Part shown: positions 14,073 to 21,774 of the stretch, piece after piece
Layout: each line of letters begins with the position of its first letter
Position numbering within the stretch: the stretch's first letter is position 1
Assembly: GCA_016210495.1 (NCBI GenBank)
Contig: JACQUC010000106.1
Span: forward strand, 1 to 36,396
Origin: Chloroflexota bacterium
GTDB lineage: Bacteria > Chloroflexota > FW602-bin22 > JACPRP01
Direction: 5' to 3'
Length of the DNA stretch: 36,396 nt
Notes under the pieces: generated by a model
What the model saw: only the letters and a program-made list of their open reading frames with translations
Databases searched by the model: none
Told to the model about the DNA's origin: nothing
Made by a program: the position numbers and the translations under genes

Positions 14073-14921
14073 TCAGGGGACAGGCCGCCCCGCCTTCACC
14101 AGTTGTGCTAGGACATGCGCCAATTGCTGTACGCTTGGCCGCCGTGATGGATCCGGGTCCAGGCACGCGTCGACGGCTTGGGCGAAGGCCCGTGGCACGC
14201 GCCGATGGGAGCGTACGGAATCCGCCCGCCGTTCGACCTGGTCGAACCTGTCGCCATCCGGTCCTTTGAACGGTCGTCGGCCGGTTGTCACCTCGAAGAG
14301 GACGGCGCCGATGCCCCATACGTCCGTCGCCGCGCTCAAGTCCTCGCCCTTGACCTGCTCGGGAGCCATGTATGGGCGCGTGCCGATGCCCGCGTGGCCC
14401 GGGCCGGGGCGTCTCGCGATGCTCAAGTCGATCACTTTGGCCACGCCACGCTCGCACACGATGTTCGATGGCTTCAGGTCAAGGTGCAAAAACCCCTGGC
14501 GATGAAGATACGCCATCGCCGAGCACAGGTGAATGCCAAGCAGATAGACGTCCGGCAAAGGCATCCGCTTGCTCTTTTCGATGATGTACTCCAGGGTCGC
14601 CCCGCTTACCGCCTCCAGTATCACGGCCGGCGATGGTCCCTCGATCGTCTCGTACGCCCGCACGATATGGGGGTGCGTCATTCTTTCGAGCAATCGCCCT
14701 TCATCGATCAGGCTGGCTCGCGGCTTAGGATCATCGAGGCGATCTGGCCGAATGACCTTGGCGACGCAACGGCAGCACCGCTCTTCGCTCCAGACGTCGT
14801 ATACGTCCAGGCTGCGGCCGCGGCGAATGTGAGCAACCACTTTGTAGCCCGGCGCAATGAGCTCGTCTGCCCCCAACGGCTCGGCAACCTCCTGTTTTTC
14901 CAGTACGGCCTCACTTATCAT
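14073..14921 (-). CDS. Ser/Thr protein kinase (Hanks type), soluble
   Basis: 282 residues consisting almost only of the kinase domain (about 26-275), with no membrane segment or PASTA repeats. K55 in CVAKVIRP is the ATP-anchoring Lys and E74 its helix-C partner. HLDLKPSN (146-153) gives catalytic D148, K150 and N153. D165-L-S replaces DFG, and MAPEQ (185-189) is the APE motif. The glycine-rich loop is degenerate (HIRRGRSLDVYDV). HLDL instead of HRDL means it is not an RD kinase. ATG 14921 overlaps the last 11 bases of the ABC transporter gene, so it is translated with it. Its substrate is unknown; the co-transcribed exporter or the small peptides upstream are candidates. Confidence 0.8.
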   Translation of the reverse strand: MISEAVLEKQEVAEPLGADELIAPGYKVVAHIRRGRSLDVYDVWSEERCCRCVAKVIRPDRLDDPKPRASLIDEGRLLERMTHPHIVRAYETIEGPSPAVILEAVSGATLEYIIEKSKRMPLPDVYLLGIHLCSAMAYLHRQGFLHLDLKPSNIVCERGVAKVIDLSIARRPGPGHAGIGTRPYMAPEQVKGEDLSAATDVWGIGAVLFEVTTGRRPFKGPDGDRFDQVERRADSVRSHRRVPRAFAQAVDACLDPDPSRRPSVQQLAHVLAQLVKAGRPVP

Positions 14922-16803
14922 CGATCAAGTCTCCCGCTTCAACTGCTTGCCCCAACCTGCTCTGCGCCCCGGATACCACGGGGATTGCGCCATCGGGATT
15001 GTGCAGGCGGTAGAGTCGGGCGTAGGCCCCTTCGAGGCCGAGGAGCTCCGCGTGCGTGCCCCTCTCGACAATACGTCCCCCCTCCAGCACGGCGATGGCG
15101 GTCGCCTCGCGCACAGTCATCAGGTTGTGGGAGATAATTATCGTCGTCCGCCCTCTCATGAGGCGGCGCAATGCCTCGAGGATTCGCCGTCCCGATGCCG
15201 CGTCGAGCCCGGTCGTAGGCTCGTCGAGAATCAGCAGTGGCGCGTTGCGGATCATCGCCCGGGCGATGGCGATGCGCTGGCGCTGCCCTCCGGATAGGCG
15301 CTGTCCTCGGTGCCCGATCACCGTGTCGTAGCCCTCCGGCAGCGCCTCAATGAAATCGTGCGCGTCCGCCAGCTTCGCCACCTCGACGATCTCCTCCTCG
15401 GTGGCTTCCAGGCGGCCGTAAGCGATGTTTTCGCGCACGGTTCCGTGGAAGACCAGCGTGTCCTGCAATAGCACCGCGACGTTGTCGCGCAGCGAGCTCA
15501 GGCGTAACTCGCGAAGATCGTAACCGTCAAGCAGAATGCGGCCGACGCTCGGATCGTAGAAGCGCAATAGTAGCTTGGCGATGGTCGACTTGCCCGCACC
15601 GCTCGGGCCAACCAGGGCTAGCGTCTCGCCCGGGGAGATGGAGAAAGAGACTCGATCGATGGCGTTGCGCGTGCTCTCCGGGTAGCAGAACGAAACCTCG
15701 TCAAGGACGACCAGGCCCTGCGCGCGACCTAGCACGGAAGCGTCGTCCCGGTCCGTTATGGATGGTCGCTGGTCGAGGAACTCGATGACGCGCTCCGCGC
15801 CGGCCGAGGCGGTGAACACCGAGTTTGTGAGGCTGGTCAAACCCCGCACCGGGCGGTAGAGCCGGTTGAGGTAGGCGAGAAAGGCCATCAGGCCGCCAAG
15901 CGTGAGTCTCCCTTGTGCCAACTCCCAGGTCCCCACGCCGACGACCACCAGCACCCCGAGCAGCTCTGAGAAGTCCACCAGCGGGCCAAACAGGGCTTTC
16001 AGCCTGATCGTCATCATCTTTATCGCGAAGCTGCCCAGGTTTTGGCGCTGGTACCGCTCGATCTCTCTCTCCTGGCGGTTGTAGGCCTGGACGAGCACGA
16101 CGTTGGCCAAACTTTCCTGCGCCACGGCGCTTATCGATCCCACTCGCCGCCGCAACTCGCGCGAAGCCTGCTTGAGGAGTCGCGAAAAATGCCGCGCCGC
16201 GAACACGAAAAGTGGCGTCACCAGCAACCCCACCAGCGCGAGCTCCCACCGGAGATAGAAGAGCATTCCCGCGAAGAAGATGATCCGCAGTGCATTGCCC
16301 AGTGCCTTGGTGACATCAGATAACATCAGGTCTTCGATCGAGCCGATGTCGCCGCCGAGCCGCGACATTATGTCGCCCAGTTGCCGCCTCTCGAAGAAGT
16401 CCAGCGAGAGTCCTTGAAGATGCCGGAAGAAATCCGTGCGCATCGAGAGCAAGAAGCTCTGGCTAACCCATGTGGACAAGTAGTGCTCTATGAATGAGAC
16501 GACCGCGCCGAAAAGCGCCAGGGCCAGATAGGCCGCCGCTATCCACGCGAATGGCTCGAAGTTCTTGGGGACCAGCACCTCGTCCACCAGAACCTTGAAG
16601 ATCCATATCGTCGCCGTCTCTAGAATCGGGCCTATGAGTACGAAAAGCAACGCCACCCAGATCCAGTGGCGGTACGGCCGAGCGTAGGGCCAGAAGCGTC
16701 GGAACACCTCACGCAGCGGCACTGTTGGCGCTGTTTCGACGACTGCCGGACCACCTTCCGGCCCCTTCAGTATGCGCCAGGCGCGCGCCGCGAGCGTTCT
16801 CAA
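14911..16803 (-). CDS. ABC exporter with fused membrane and ATPase domains
   Basis: About 630 residues from TTG 16803, preceded by GAGGGGGCAAGG; the frame is open to GTG 16872 but that part lies in a strong hairpin and is Cys/Arg-rich, so it is probably leader. Six membrane segments (WIWVALLFVLIGPILE, AWIAAAYLALALFGAVVSF, ALRIIFFAGMLFYL and others) precede an ATPase domain with GPSGAGKST (Walker A), LSGGQ (signature), LLILDEPT (Walker B) and SHN (switch His). It has the form of MsbA/lipid or peptide exporters that work as homodimers. There is no N-terminal C39 peptidase domain. It is coupled to the kinase gene downstream and preceded on the same strand by two tiny ORFs. Confidence 0.85.
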   Translation of the reverse strand: MRTLAARAWRILKGPEGGPAVVETAPTVPLREVFRRFWPYARPYRHWIWVALLFVLIGPILETATIWIFKVLVDEVLVPKNFEPFAWIAAAYLALALFGAVVSFIEHYLSTWVSQSFLLSMRTDFFRHLQGLSLDFFERRQLGDIMSRLGGDIGSIEDLMLSDVTKALGNALRIIFFAGMLFYLRWELALVGLLVTPLFVFAARHFSRLLKQASRELRRRVGSISAVAQESLANVVLVQAYNRQEREIERYQRQNLGSFAIKMMTIRLKALFGPLVDFSELLGVLVVVGVGTWELAQGRLTLGGLMAFLAYLNRLYRPVRGLTSLTNSVFTASAGAERVIEFLDQRPSITDRDDASVLGRAQGLVVLDEVSFCYPESTRNAIDRVSFSISPGETLALVGPSGAGKSTIAKLLLRFYDPSVGRILLDGYDLRELRLSSLRDNVAVLLQDTLVFHGTVRENIAYGRLEATEEEIVEVAKLADAHDFIEALPEGYDTVIGHRGQRLSGGQRQRIAIARAMIRNAPLLILDEPTTGLDAASGRRILEALRRLMRGRTTIIISHNLMTVREATAIAVLEGGRIVERGTHAELLGLEGAYARLYRLHNPDGAIPVVSGAQSRLGQAVEAGDLIDDK

Positions 16804-16830
16804 GTTCCTTGCCCCCTCGTTGCACTCCAC

Positions 16831-16868
16831 CAGAACGGCGGCCCTGCACACGCAGAACCGCCGTTCTG
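16831..16868 (-). promoter_or_regulatory. strong hairpin in the leader of the ABC exporter gene
   Basis: CAGAACGGCGG (16831-16841) and CCGCCGTTCTG (16858-16868) are perfect 11-base inverted arms with a 16-base loop. A competing shorter hairpin, CAGAACCGCCGTTCTG (16853-16868), can form within the same sequence. The structure sits between the second small ORF and the exporter's ribosome binding site. There is no T-tract, so it is more likely a processing, attenuation or mRNA-stability element than a terminator. Confidence 0.5.
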
Positions 16869-16893
16869 CCACGTGTTGGTCGACCTGTTTGTC

Positions 16894-17055
16894 TTACGAC
16901 ATGGTTGTGTCGGTTTCGGTGACAGTTGTTACTGTCGAGACGGTCGATACCGTCGATACCGTCGATACCGACTCGGGCCGTGTCCCCTCTTCGCCCTGTC
17001 CCGGGGCAGAGGCCGGCGCGACCTCGACAAACTTACCAAGCTTTGGTAACTTCAC
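16894..17055 (-). CDS. 53-residue Ser/Thr/Val-repeat peptide, unrecognised
   Basis: GTG 17055 is preceded by GGAGGGG at six bases, a strong ribosome binding site, and this decides the start. The peptide begins MKLPKLGKFVEVAPA, continues with a Gly/Glu/Pro-rich linker and ends in four V-S-T/V-T-T style tripeptides and TVTETDTTMS. About a third of the residues are Ser or Thr, all near the C-terminus, and there is no Cys. The tail is encoded by a 9-base DNA repeat. It is the second of two small ORFs ahead of an ABC exporter and a protein kinase. A basic leader and hydroxyl-rich tail resemble a modified-peptide precursor, but no family is recognised and it may be non-coding. Confidence 0.4.
   Translation of the reverse strand: MKLPKLGKFVEVAPASAPGQGEEGTRPESVSTVSTVSTVSTVTTVTETDTTMS
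16943..16969. repeat. 9-base tandem repeat, about 3 copies
   Basis: The unit GTCGATACC (read on the plus strand) is repeated three times in tandem, with a diverged copy upstream (GTCGAGACG). It encodes the V-S-T tripeptides of the small minus-strand ORF and is a likely site of length variation by slippage. Confidence 0.7.
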
Positions 17056-17124
17056 TGCAATCCCCTCCGTCCATACTGTAGTTGTCGCGACACCCCTGTC
17101 TGCCACACCATTGAATGGCAGGCT

Positions 17125-17238
17125 TCAGGGTCTGGAATGCCAGGTTATGTGTGCGGGCCCGCTGACCAGGGTCTGTGCAGTCAAAAGGCTGCCCGCACTC
17201 TCCAGTAACGTCTCCATCCCTGCCGGGCTATCGCTCAT
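17125..17238 (-). CDS. 37-residue peptide, unrecognised
   Basis: ATG 17238 has GGAGG five bases upstream. The peptide begins MSDSPAGMETLLESAGSLLT and ends AHITWHSRP; it is mildly amphipathic, with no Cys, no signal peptide and no known motif. It is followed after 69 bases by the second small ORF on the same strand. The 200 bases upstream of it, up to the promoter of the divergent sulfatase-like gene, show no clear minus-strand promoter. Real expression is uncertain; the ribosome binding site and position are the only support. Confidence 0.35.
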   Translation of the reverse strand: MSDSPAGMETLLESAGSLLTAQTLVSGPAHITWHSRP

Positions 17239-17445
17239 ATGATCCTCCCGAGCCGGGCACGAATACCACTTCGCGACACACCGGCCCTTGCAGCCCCTCC
17301 GGCGTCCACCCTTTGGTGGGGCGTTCAGCCTTTGGTGACCGGAAGAAACAATACTGCAACATGCGTGCCAAGAAGCTGAGCGCGACCGGTCTGGACAGCG
17401 TCCATCACGCTCCAAAATAGCCTCCATCCGGACGCGCTGGCGGCC

Positions 17446-17473
17446 TTGACAAAACCCTGGGCTATGGTATGCT
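17446..17473 (+). promoter_or_regulatory. promoter of the sulfatase-like / glycosyltransferase operon
   Basis: TTGACA (17446-17451) and TATGCT (17468-17473) are 16 bases apart. The start would give a leader of about 36 bases to ATG 17516. Confidence 0.6.
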
Positions 17474-17515
17474 GATCTCGAGAAGGTTCGGACGTGGAGT
17501 GGTGGGCGGGCAGCC

Positions 17516-18922
17516 ATGAGCCAGATCGAGGGCAAGCGCGAGCTTTTGGTCAGACCAAGGGATCTTCTCCTTTGGTGCACACTCATCTTCCTGCTTGTCT
17601 CGGTCGCCTCCTGCGGTGTGCCTATCTCCAGAACGGTGGAGACCCCAGAAGGCGGAGACACAGCGCAAGTCAGGTCAATTGCCGGGCCAGCGGGCGCGAG
17701 GCCCAACGTCCTCTTGATAACCATCGATACCCTTCGCGCCGACCACCTCGGAGCTTATGGCAACACTAGGGTAAAGACGCCCAACTTCGATGCGCTGGCA
17801 CGCAGTGGTGCCCGGTTCGATACGGCCATTGCCCAGTTTTCCCAGACCAACCCGTCTCACGCCTCATTGTTCACCGGCACTTACGTCGCCACGCACAAGG
17901 TGAGGGTTCACGGCATCGACACGGTCGCGCCGTCCGTGACGACCCTGGCCGAGGCAATGAGAGACCAGGGGTACGCCACGGCGGGCGTTTACAGTTGGCC
18001 CAGCTTTGACGCCCCTATGTCGGGCCTGGACAGGGGGTTCCTCACTTATCAGGGAGTCTATTTCGATGTGCCTGGGAAAGAGGGACATCCGGACTTCTGG
18101 CGGAAGTTTGGCGCCCGGGCCGACATCACCACGGATGCCGCCATCCAGTGGCTTGCGGGCAATGCCTCCAGGCCTTTCTTCCTTTGGATCCACTACCAGG
18201 ATCCTCACTATCCTTTCGTTCCGCCTGCGCCATTCGACAAGATGTACGAGCCTCTATGTCAGAATTGCTCCGCAGACGGCTGGAACATGATCGACAGGAT
18301 CGGCGCCGGCGAGATACTCTCCGAGCTCGAGATCGCCCAGTTGGTGGCACAGTACGATGGAACGATCTCTTTCACCGACCACGAGATAGGCAGGCTGTTG
18401 CAGTGGATGAGAGACGCCAAAGTGTCGGACAACACCCTGGTCATCGCGACGGCAGACCACGGCGAGAGCTTTAACGATAACGGCCGATGGTTCCATCCTT
18501 TCATACTTTACAACAGCGTTCTCAGGGTCCCCCTGATCATGAGATACACGCCGGCGATTCCCGAGGGCGTGGTGGTAGACAGCGTGACCCAGAGCATAGA
18601 CGTGATGCCCACGATTCTGGACCTGGTCGGCGCACCCCATCCCGGAGGCATCGAGGGCAGGACGCTCTGGCCGCTCCTCGTTGGCGCAGAAAAAGGGGAT
18701 GACCGGATAGCCGTCGCCGAGCTGCCCGACGAGAGCGGCCTGGCGCTGATAGCCGGCGGCTGGAAAATCATCAAAGATCTGGTCAGCGGCGAGGTGGAGC
18801 TTTACGACCTGATAGCAGATCCGGGCGAGCGAATCAACCTGGCATCTGCCAACCCGAGTCGGTTGGCCGAGATGGAGACCAGGCTCAAAGCCTGGATGGA
18901 CAGCCACGGTATTCGGCCTTAG
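17516..18922 (+). CDS. lipoprotein of the sulfatase / alkaline phosphatase superfamily
   Basis: 468 residues. A hydrophobic N-terminal segment ends in VASC (30-33), a lipobox, so the mature protein is anchored by lipid on the outer face of the membrane. NVLLITIDTLRADHLGAYG (64-82) holds the first metal ligand D71. T111-N-P113-S-H115 ASLFTG occupies the place of the C/S-x-P-S-R nucleophile motif, and ATADHGE carries the late metal ligands. Because the nucleophile position is Thr and the Arg is His, it is not expected to form formylglycine; phosphoester or phosphoglycol transfer/hydrolysis is more likely than sulfate release. A lipid glycosyltransferase follows after six bases, pointing to a role in surface glycolipids. 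Confidence 0.8.
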   Translation: MSQIEGKRELLVRPRDLLLWCTLIFLLVSVASCGVPISRTVETPEGGDTAQVRSIAGPAGARPNVLLITIDTLRADHLGAYGNTRVKTPNFDALARSGARFDTAIAQFSQTNPSHASLFTGTYVATHKVRVHGIDTVAPSVTTLAEAMRDQGYATAGVYSWPSFDAPMSGLDRGFLTYQGVYFDVPGKEGHPDFWRKFGARADITTDAAIQWLAGNASRPFFLWIHYQDPHYPFVPPAPFDKMYEPLCQNCSADGWNMIDRIGAGEILSELEIAQLVAQYDGTISFTDHEIGRLLQWMRDAKVSDNTLVIATADHGESFNDNGRWFHPFILYNSVLRVPLIMRYTPAIPEGVVVDSVTQSIDVMPTILDLVGAPHPGGIEGRTLWPLLVGAEKGDDRIAVAELPDESGLALIAGGWKIIKDLVSGEVELYDLIADPGERINLASANPSRLAEMETRLKAWMDSHGIRP

Positions 18923-18928
18923 CTAGCT

Positions 18929-20131
18929 ATGGGCAAGCTGTTGATTGTAACAGCCCGTACAGGCGCGGGCCACGATTCGGTGGCCAGGACTTTGCAAGAG
19001 GCTGTCCACGATGTCGGCGGCGGCCGGGTCAGGACCGAGGTGATCGATCTGCTCGCCGGCGGGCAAGCCTCCTGGATCGGCCGCTTGAGTCGGCTCTACG
19101 GTCCTTTGATCGTACACCATCCTCGCGCCTGGGGGCTCGTCTACGGACTCAGCAACTCTGAGAGGTTCTGGCGAGGGCTCAGAGGACTTGCAGGCAAAGC
19201 CTGGCGCGACATGGTGGCGAAAACTTTGCTGGTCCACGCGCCCGACCTGATCCTGTGCACCCACCCCCTGTGCAACCAGGTCGTCGCCGAGGGCTGGCTT
19301 CGGTCCAAGAACCCGCCGCCTTTTGTGGCGGTCGTCACCGAGCTGAACGAGGCCCATGCGGCCTGGGCCGCCCCAGAGGCGACCCTGCACGTGGCTGCAA
19401 CCGAGGAGGTGCGCGGCAGCCTCCTGGCTCGCGGCATCGACCCTCTCCGTGTCCGGACGTTGGGCCTACCCATAGCCCCGAGGTTCTTTGCCCCTGGCGA
19501 CCGCCGCCGGGCGCGCCGGGCCCTAGGTTTGGACGAAGAAGGCTATGCCATTATGCTAGCGGGCGGTGGGGAAGGAGCCGGCCCCATTGCCACAACCGCC
19601 AACGCCATTGCCGCGGAAGGACTGCCTGTGCAACTCATCATCGCCTGCGGGCGAAACGGAGCCTTGCGACGGTACCTGATACGCCATCCACCGTCCGTTC
19701 CCCACCGTGTCCTGCCTTTTCACGACAACATGCCACAAGTAGTGGAGGCCGCAGACGTAGTGGTCGGCAAGGCGGGGGCTCTGACCCTGGGCGAGGCCGT
19801 GGCCGCCAGCAAGCCCATCATCATGTTGCGTCCGCTGCCCGGCCAGGAGCGCGGCAACGCGGACTTTGCGCGTCGACACGGCGTTGGCCTGGAGGTTTCC
19901 GGCCAGGCAGAGCTCGTGGCGATCCTGCAGAAGTGGCTGGCGGATCCCTGCGCAATGAGCGCGCACGCCGCTAATGGCAATGCTTTGCGCGACCACTGGT
20001 TGCACGCCGCCTCGCGAATAGCCACTGCCGCACTGGCGATATTGAAAGGCGGGAAGCACGACCTCTGCGTCCCAGCACAACGATCGAGCCCAGCGCAAGC
20101 GAAAAGAGAGGAACACCGATGGGCACGATAG
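18929..20131 (+). CDS. GT28-like glycosyltransferase (MGDG synthase / UgtP type)
   Basis: 400 residues. The N-terminal TARTGAGHDSVARTLQEAV is the acceptor-side loop of diacylglycerol glycosyltransferases. The C-terminal half binds nucleotide sugar: LAGGGEGAGP, HRVLPFHDNMPQVVEAADVVVGKAGALTLGEAVA and LRPLPGQERGNADF. The family makes mono- or diglycosyl diacylglycerol at the inner face of the cytoplasmic membrane. It is in one operon with the preceding lipoprotein. The 3' 161 bases overlap the convergent metallophosphoesterase gene; the last 40 residues (GKHDLCVPAQRSSPAQAKREEHRWAR) look like a low-conservation tail, so a functional C-terminus may lie earlier. Confidence 0.8.
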   Translation: MGKLLIVTARTGAGHDSVARTLQEAVHDVGGGRVRTEVIDLLAGGQASWIGRLSRLYGPLIVHHPRAWGLVYGLSNSERFWRGLRGLAGKAWRDMVAKTLLVHAPDLILCTHPLCNQVVAEGWLRSKNPPPFVAVVTELNEAHAAWAAPEATLHVAATEEVRGSLLARGIDPLRVRTLGLPIAPRFFAPGDRRRARRALGLDEEGYAIMLAGGGEGAGPIATTANAIAAEGLPVQLIIACGRNGALRRYLIRHPPSVPHRVLPFHDNMPQVVEAADVVVGKAGALTLGEAVAASKPIIMLRPLPGQERGNADFARRHGVGLEVSGQAELVAILQKWLADPCAMSAHAANGNALRDHWLHAASRIATAALAILKGGKHDLCVPAQRSSPAQAKREEHRWAR

Positions 20132-21647
20132 TGCCTACGTGGTTGTCCCATCCATACCTCAACAACACCCCGTTATCCAGGCGAAAAGGTTGGTGGCACC
20201 GCAGGCAGTTCGCTTCCTCCAACGGGCTCCTGCGTGGCGGCGCAACCGGCGGTACCGACGAATCCAGACTGGCCACCGTGCCGACTGTTTGCTGGGACGC
20301 GATGGCCGCCGGGGCACCAGTGCCTGACATAAACGGCAAGAACGAGAAACGACCGGCGAAGGTCGGGGGCGACGGAGGGGTCGAGGGCGCCGGGGACGGC
20401 GGTGCCGTTGTCGGCGTCGGTGCCAGCAGAGATGCTGTCGGCGTCGGAGACGGTGGGGGAGTCGTGGGCGTCGGAGATACGGGCGGTGTCGGAACGGCCA
20501 ACGTGAAGGCGTCGAACTGAGTGCCATCCAGGCGTACGCCCGTGGCAGTGAGCGTTCCCCCATCGACGGAGACCTTGACGAAATGGTAGGTCTGTTCGGT
20601 ATAGCGCGTCCACTGGCTCGTGCCCAACGGATATAGCGGCGCTCCTCCTCCACCCGTGACGACATAGGTCACGCCGTTGGCCACATTCCTCTGGTAATAG
20701 TGGATGTGGCCATTAAACACAAGCTGAACGCCATACCTCTCAAATAGCGGGCTCAGAGCACTCCTGACAGCGAGGTTGCTGCCGTGGACGGTCGAGAAAC
20801 CGTATGGGGGATAATGGAAGTAGGCTATCTTCCACGGCCTCGTCGTCTGCTGGAGGTCCTGTTCCAGCCATGCATACTGTGCGCTGCCCGGCGTGTAGGC
20901 CGAGGTGATGACGTCCAGAGCCACAACGTGGACTGGTCCACTATCGAAGCTGTACCAGCGCTCGTTGTTGGGCAGGGCGAAAACGGAGGTGTACATTGCT
21001 CCGTCACCTTCATGGTTGCCCAGGGACGGGTAGAGGGGAGCATTCGCCAGCAAATTGCGCTCGGCGTCGAAAAAAGCGTTCCAATCGGCCAGGCGGGTGC
21101 CAATCTCCACCAGGTCGCCCGTGTTTAGCACGAAGTCGGGGTTAGCCAGTGCGACACGATCGGCCACCTGGCGATGGATAGGATGATTGGTCCGGTTGTC
21201 GCCCCAGGCCACGAAGTTTATGCTCTTCTGCTCCGGGCCCGCCAGCGTCCTGAAGGAAGCTTCTGCGGAAATCGCCGCCCCGTCGCCCAGCACCTGGTAT
21301 AGATAGCGTGTGTACGGCTTAAGCCCCAACAACTGGAGACATTGCGACGTAACGGCTTGACCACCGCCGACCTGGTTACTGGTTGCCTCCGAATCGGCGC
21401 GGTAGACGACCGCCCCGACCACCGCGGCATCGGTTTGCCAACAAACGAAAGCCGAATCTGTGGTTGCGCTTTGCACGTACGGCCCGCGCGTGACACGAGC
21501 CGCCTGAGCAGCCTCGACCCCCGGCGAAAACGGGGATAACACGCCCAAGGAAAACGACGCCTGCAGCGTGGCAAGTACCACCGCGATCGCCAACGTTGCC
21601 TTGATCACTCTGCGAGAAGATACTCCGCCCATCCACCTCAACCCCAT
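19971..21647 (-). CDS. exported metallophosphoesterase with C-terminal CxxCH motif and membrane anchor
   Basis: 558 residues from ATG 21647. An N-terminal hydrophobic stretch (TLAIAVVLATLQASFSLG) is a signal sequence. Residues about 48-135 resemble the fibronectin-like domain of purple acid phosphatases (TRGPYVQSATTDSAFVCW). The calcineurin-like domain follows with WGDNR, LNTGDLVE, SLGNHEGD, YFHYPPY and FNGHIHYYQRN, the full set of metal-binding motifs. A Pro/Thr/Ser-rich linker leads to C481-L-R-C484-H485, a heme-c-like CxxCH, and then a membrane segment (IVPIGVPLFSLALGSIVVLG) with Arg-rich tail. The enzyme would face outward, tethered at its C-terminus. The last part overlaps the convergent glycosyltransferase gene. 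Confidence 0.85.
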   Translation of the reverse strand: MGLRWMGGVSSRRVIKATLAIAVVLATLQASFSLGVLSPFSPGVEAAQAARVTRGPYVQSATTDSAFVCWQTDAAVVGAVVYRADSEATSNQVGGGQAVTSQCLQLLGLKPYTRYLYQVLGDGAAISAEASFRTLAGPEQKSINFVAWGDNRTNHPIHRQVADRVALANPDFVLNTGDLVEIGTRLADWNAFFDAERNLLANAPLYPSLGNHEGDGAMYTSVFALPNNERWYSFDSGPVHVVALDVITSAYTPGSAQYAWLEQDLQQTTRPWKIAYFHYPPYGFSTVHGSNLAVRSALSPLFERYGVQLVFNGHIHYYQRNVANGVTYVVTGGGGAPLYPLGTSQWTRYTEQTYHFVKVSVDGGTLTATGVRLDGTQFDAFTLAVPTPPVSPTPTTPPPSPTPTASLLAPTPTTAPPSPAPSTPPSPPTFAGRFSFLPFMSGTGAPAAIASQQTVGTVASLDSSVPPVAPPRRSPLEEANCLRCHQPFRLDNGVLLRYGWDNHVGTIVPIGVPLFSLALGSIVVLGRRGRASRLSISPVRQWLFARRRATSGRAKHCH

Positions 21648-21721
21648 AGCCCCTCTGGAAGACCTTCTTTCTAGCCAACCCAGTCAACTCGATCACCGAA
21701 AACTGAACATTTGGTGGCGGT

Positions 21722-21727
21722 ATTATA
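21722..21727 (-). promoter_or_regulatory. -10 element of the metallophosphoesterase gene
   Basis: A perfect TATAAT on the minus strand with a weak -35 (TGGCAT, 21750-21745) at 17 bases. The predicted leader to ATG 21647 is about 70 bases. Confidence 0.45.
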
Positions 21728-21774
21728 GCAGACACGCCAATAGAATGCCACGGGATACGGCTGAGGGTCAGGGG

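Noticed and set aside
16894..17238. Lanthipeptide precursors
   Set aside because: Neither small ORF contains Cys and no LanM, LanB/C or LanKC enzyme is encoded nearby; the kinase lacks a cyclase domain.
17125..17724. A 199-codon minus-strand frame reaching into the sulfatase-like gene
   Set aside because: Its upstream half is antisense to the well-supported lipoprotein gene and has a composition unlike protein; only the last 37 codons have a ribosome binding site of their own.
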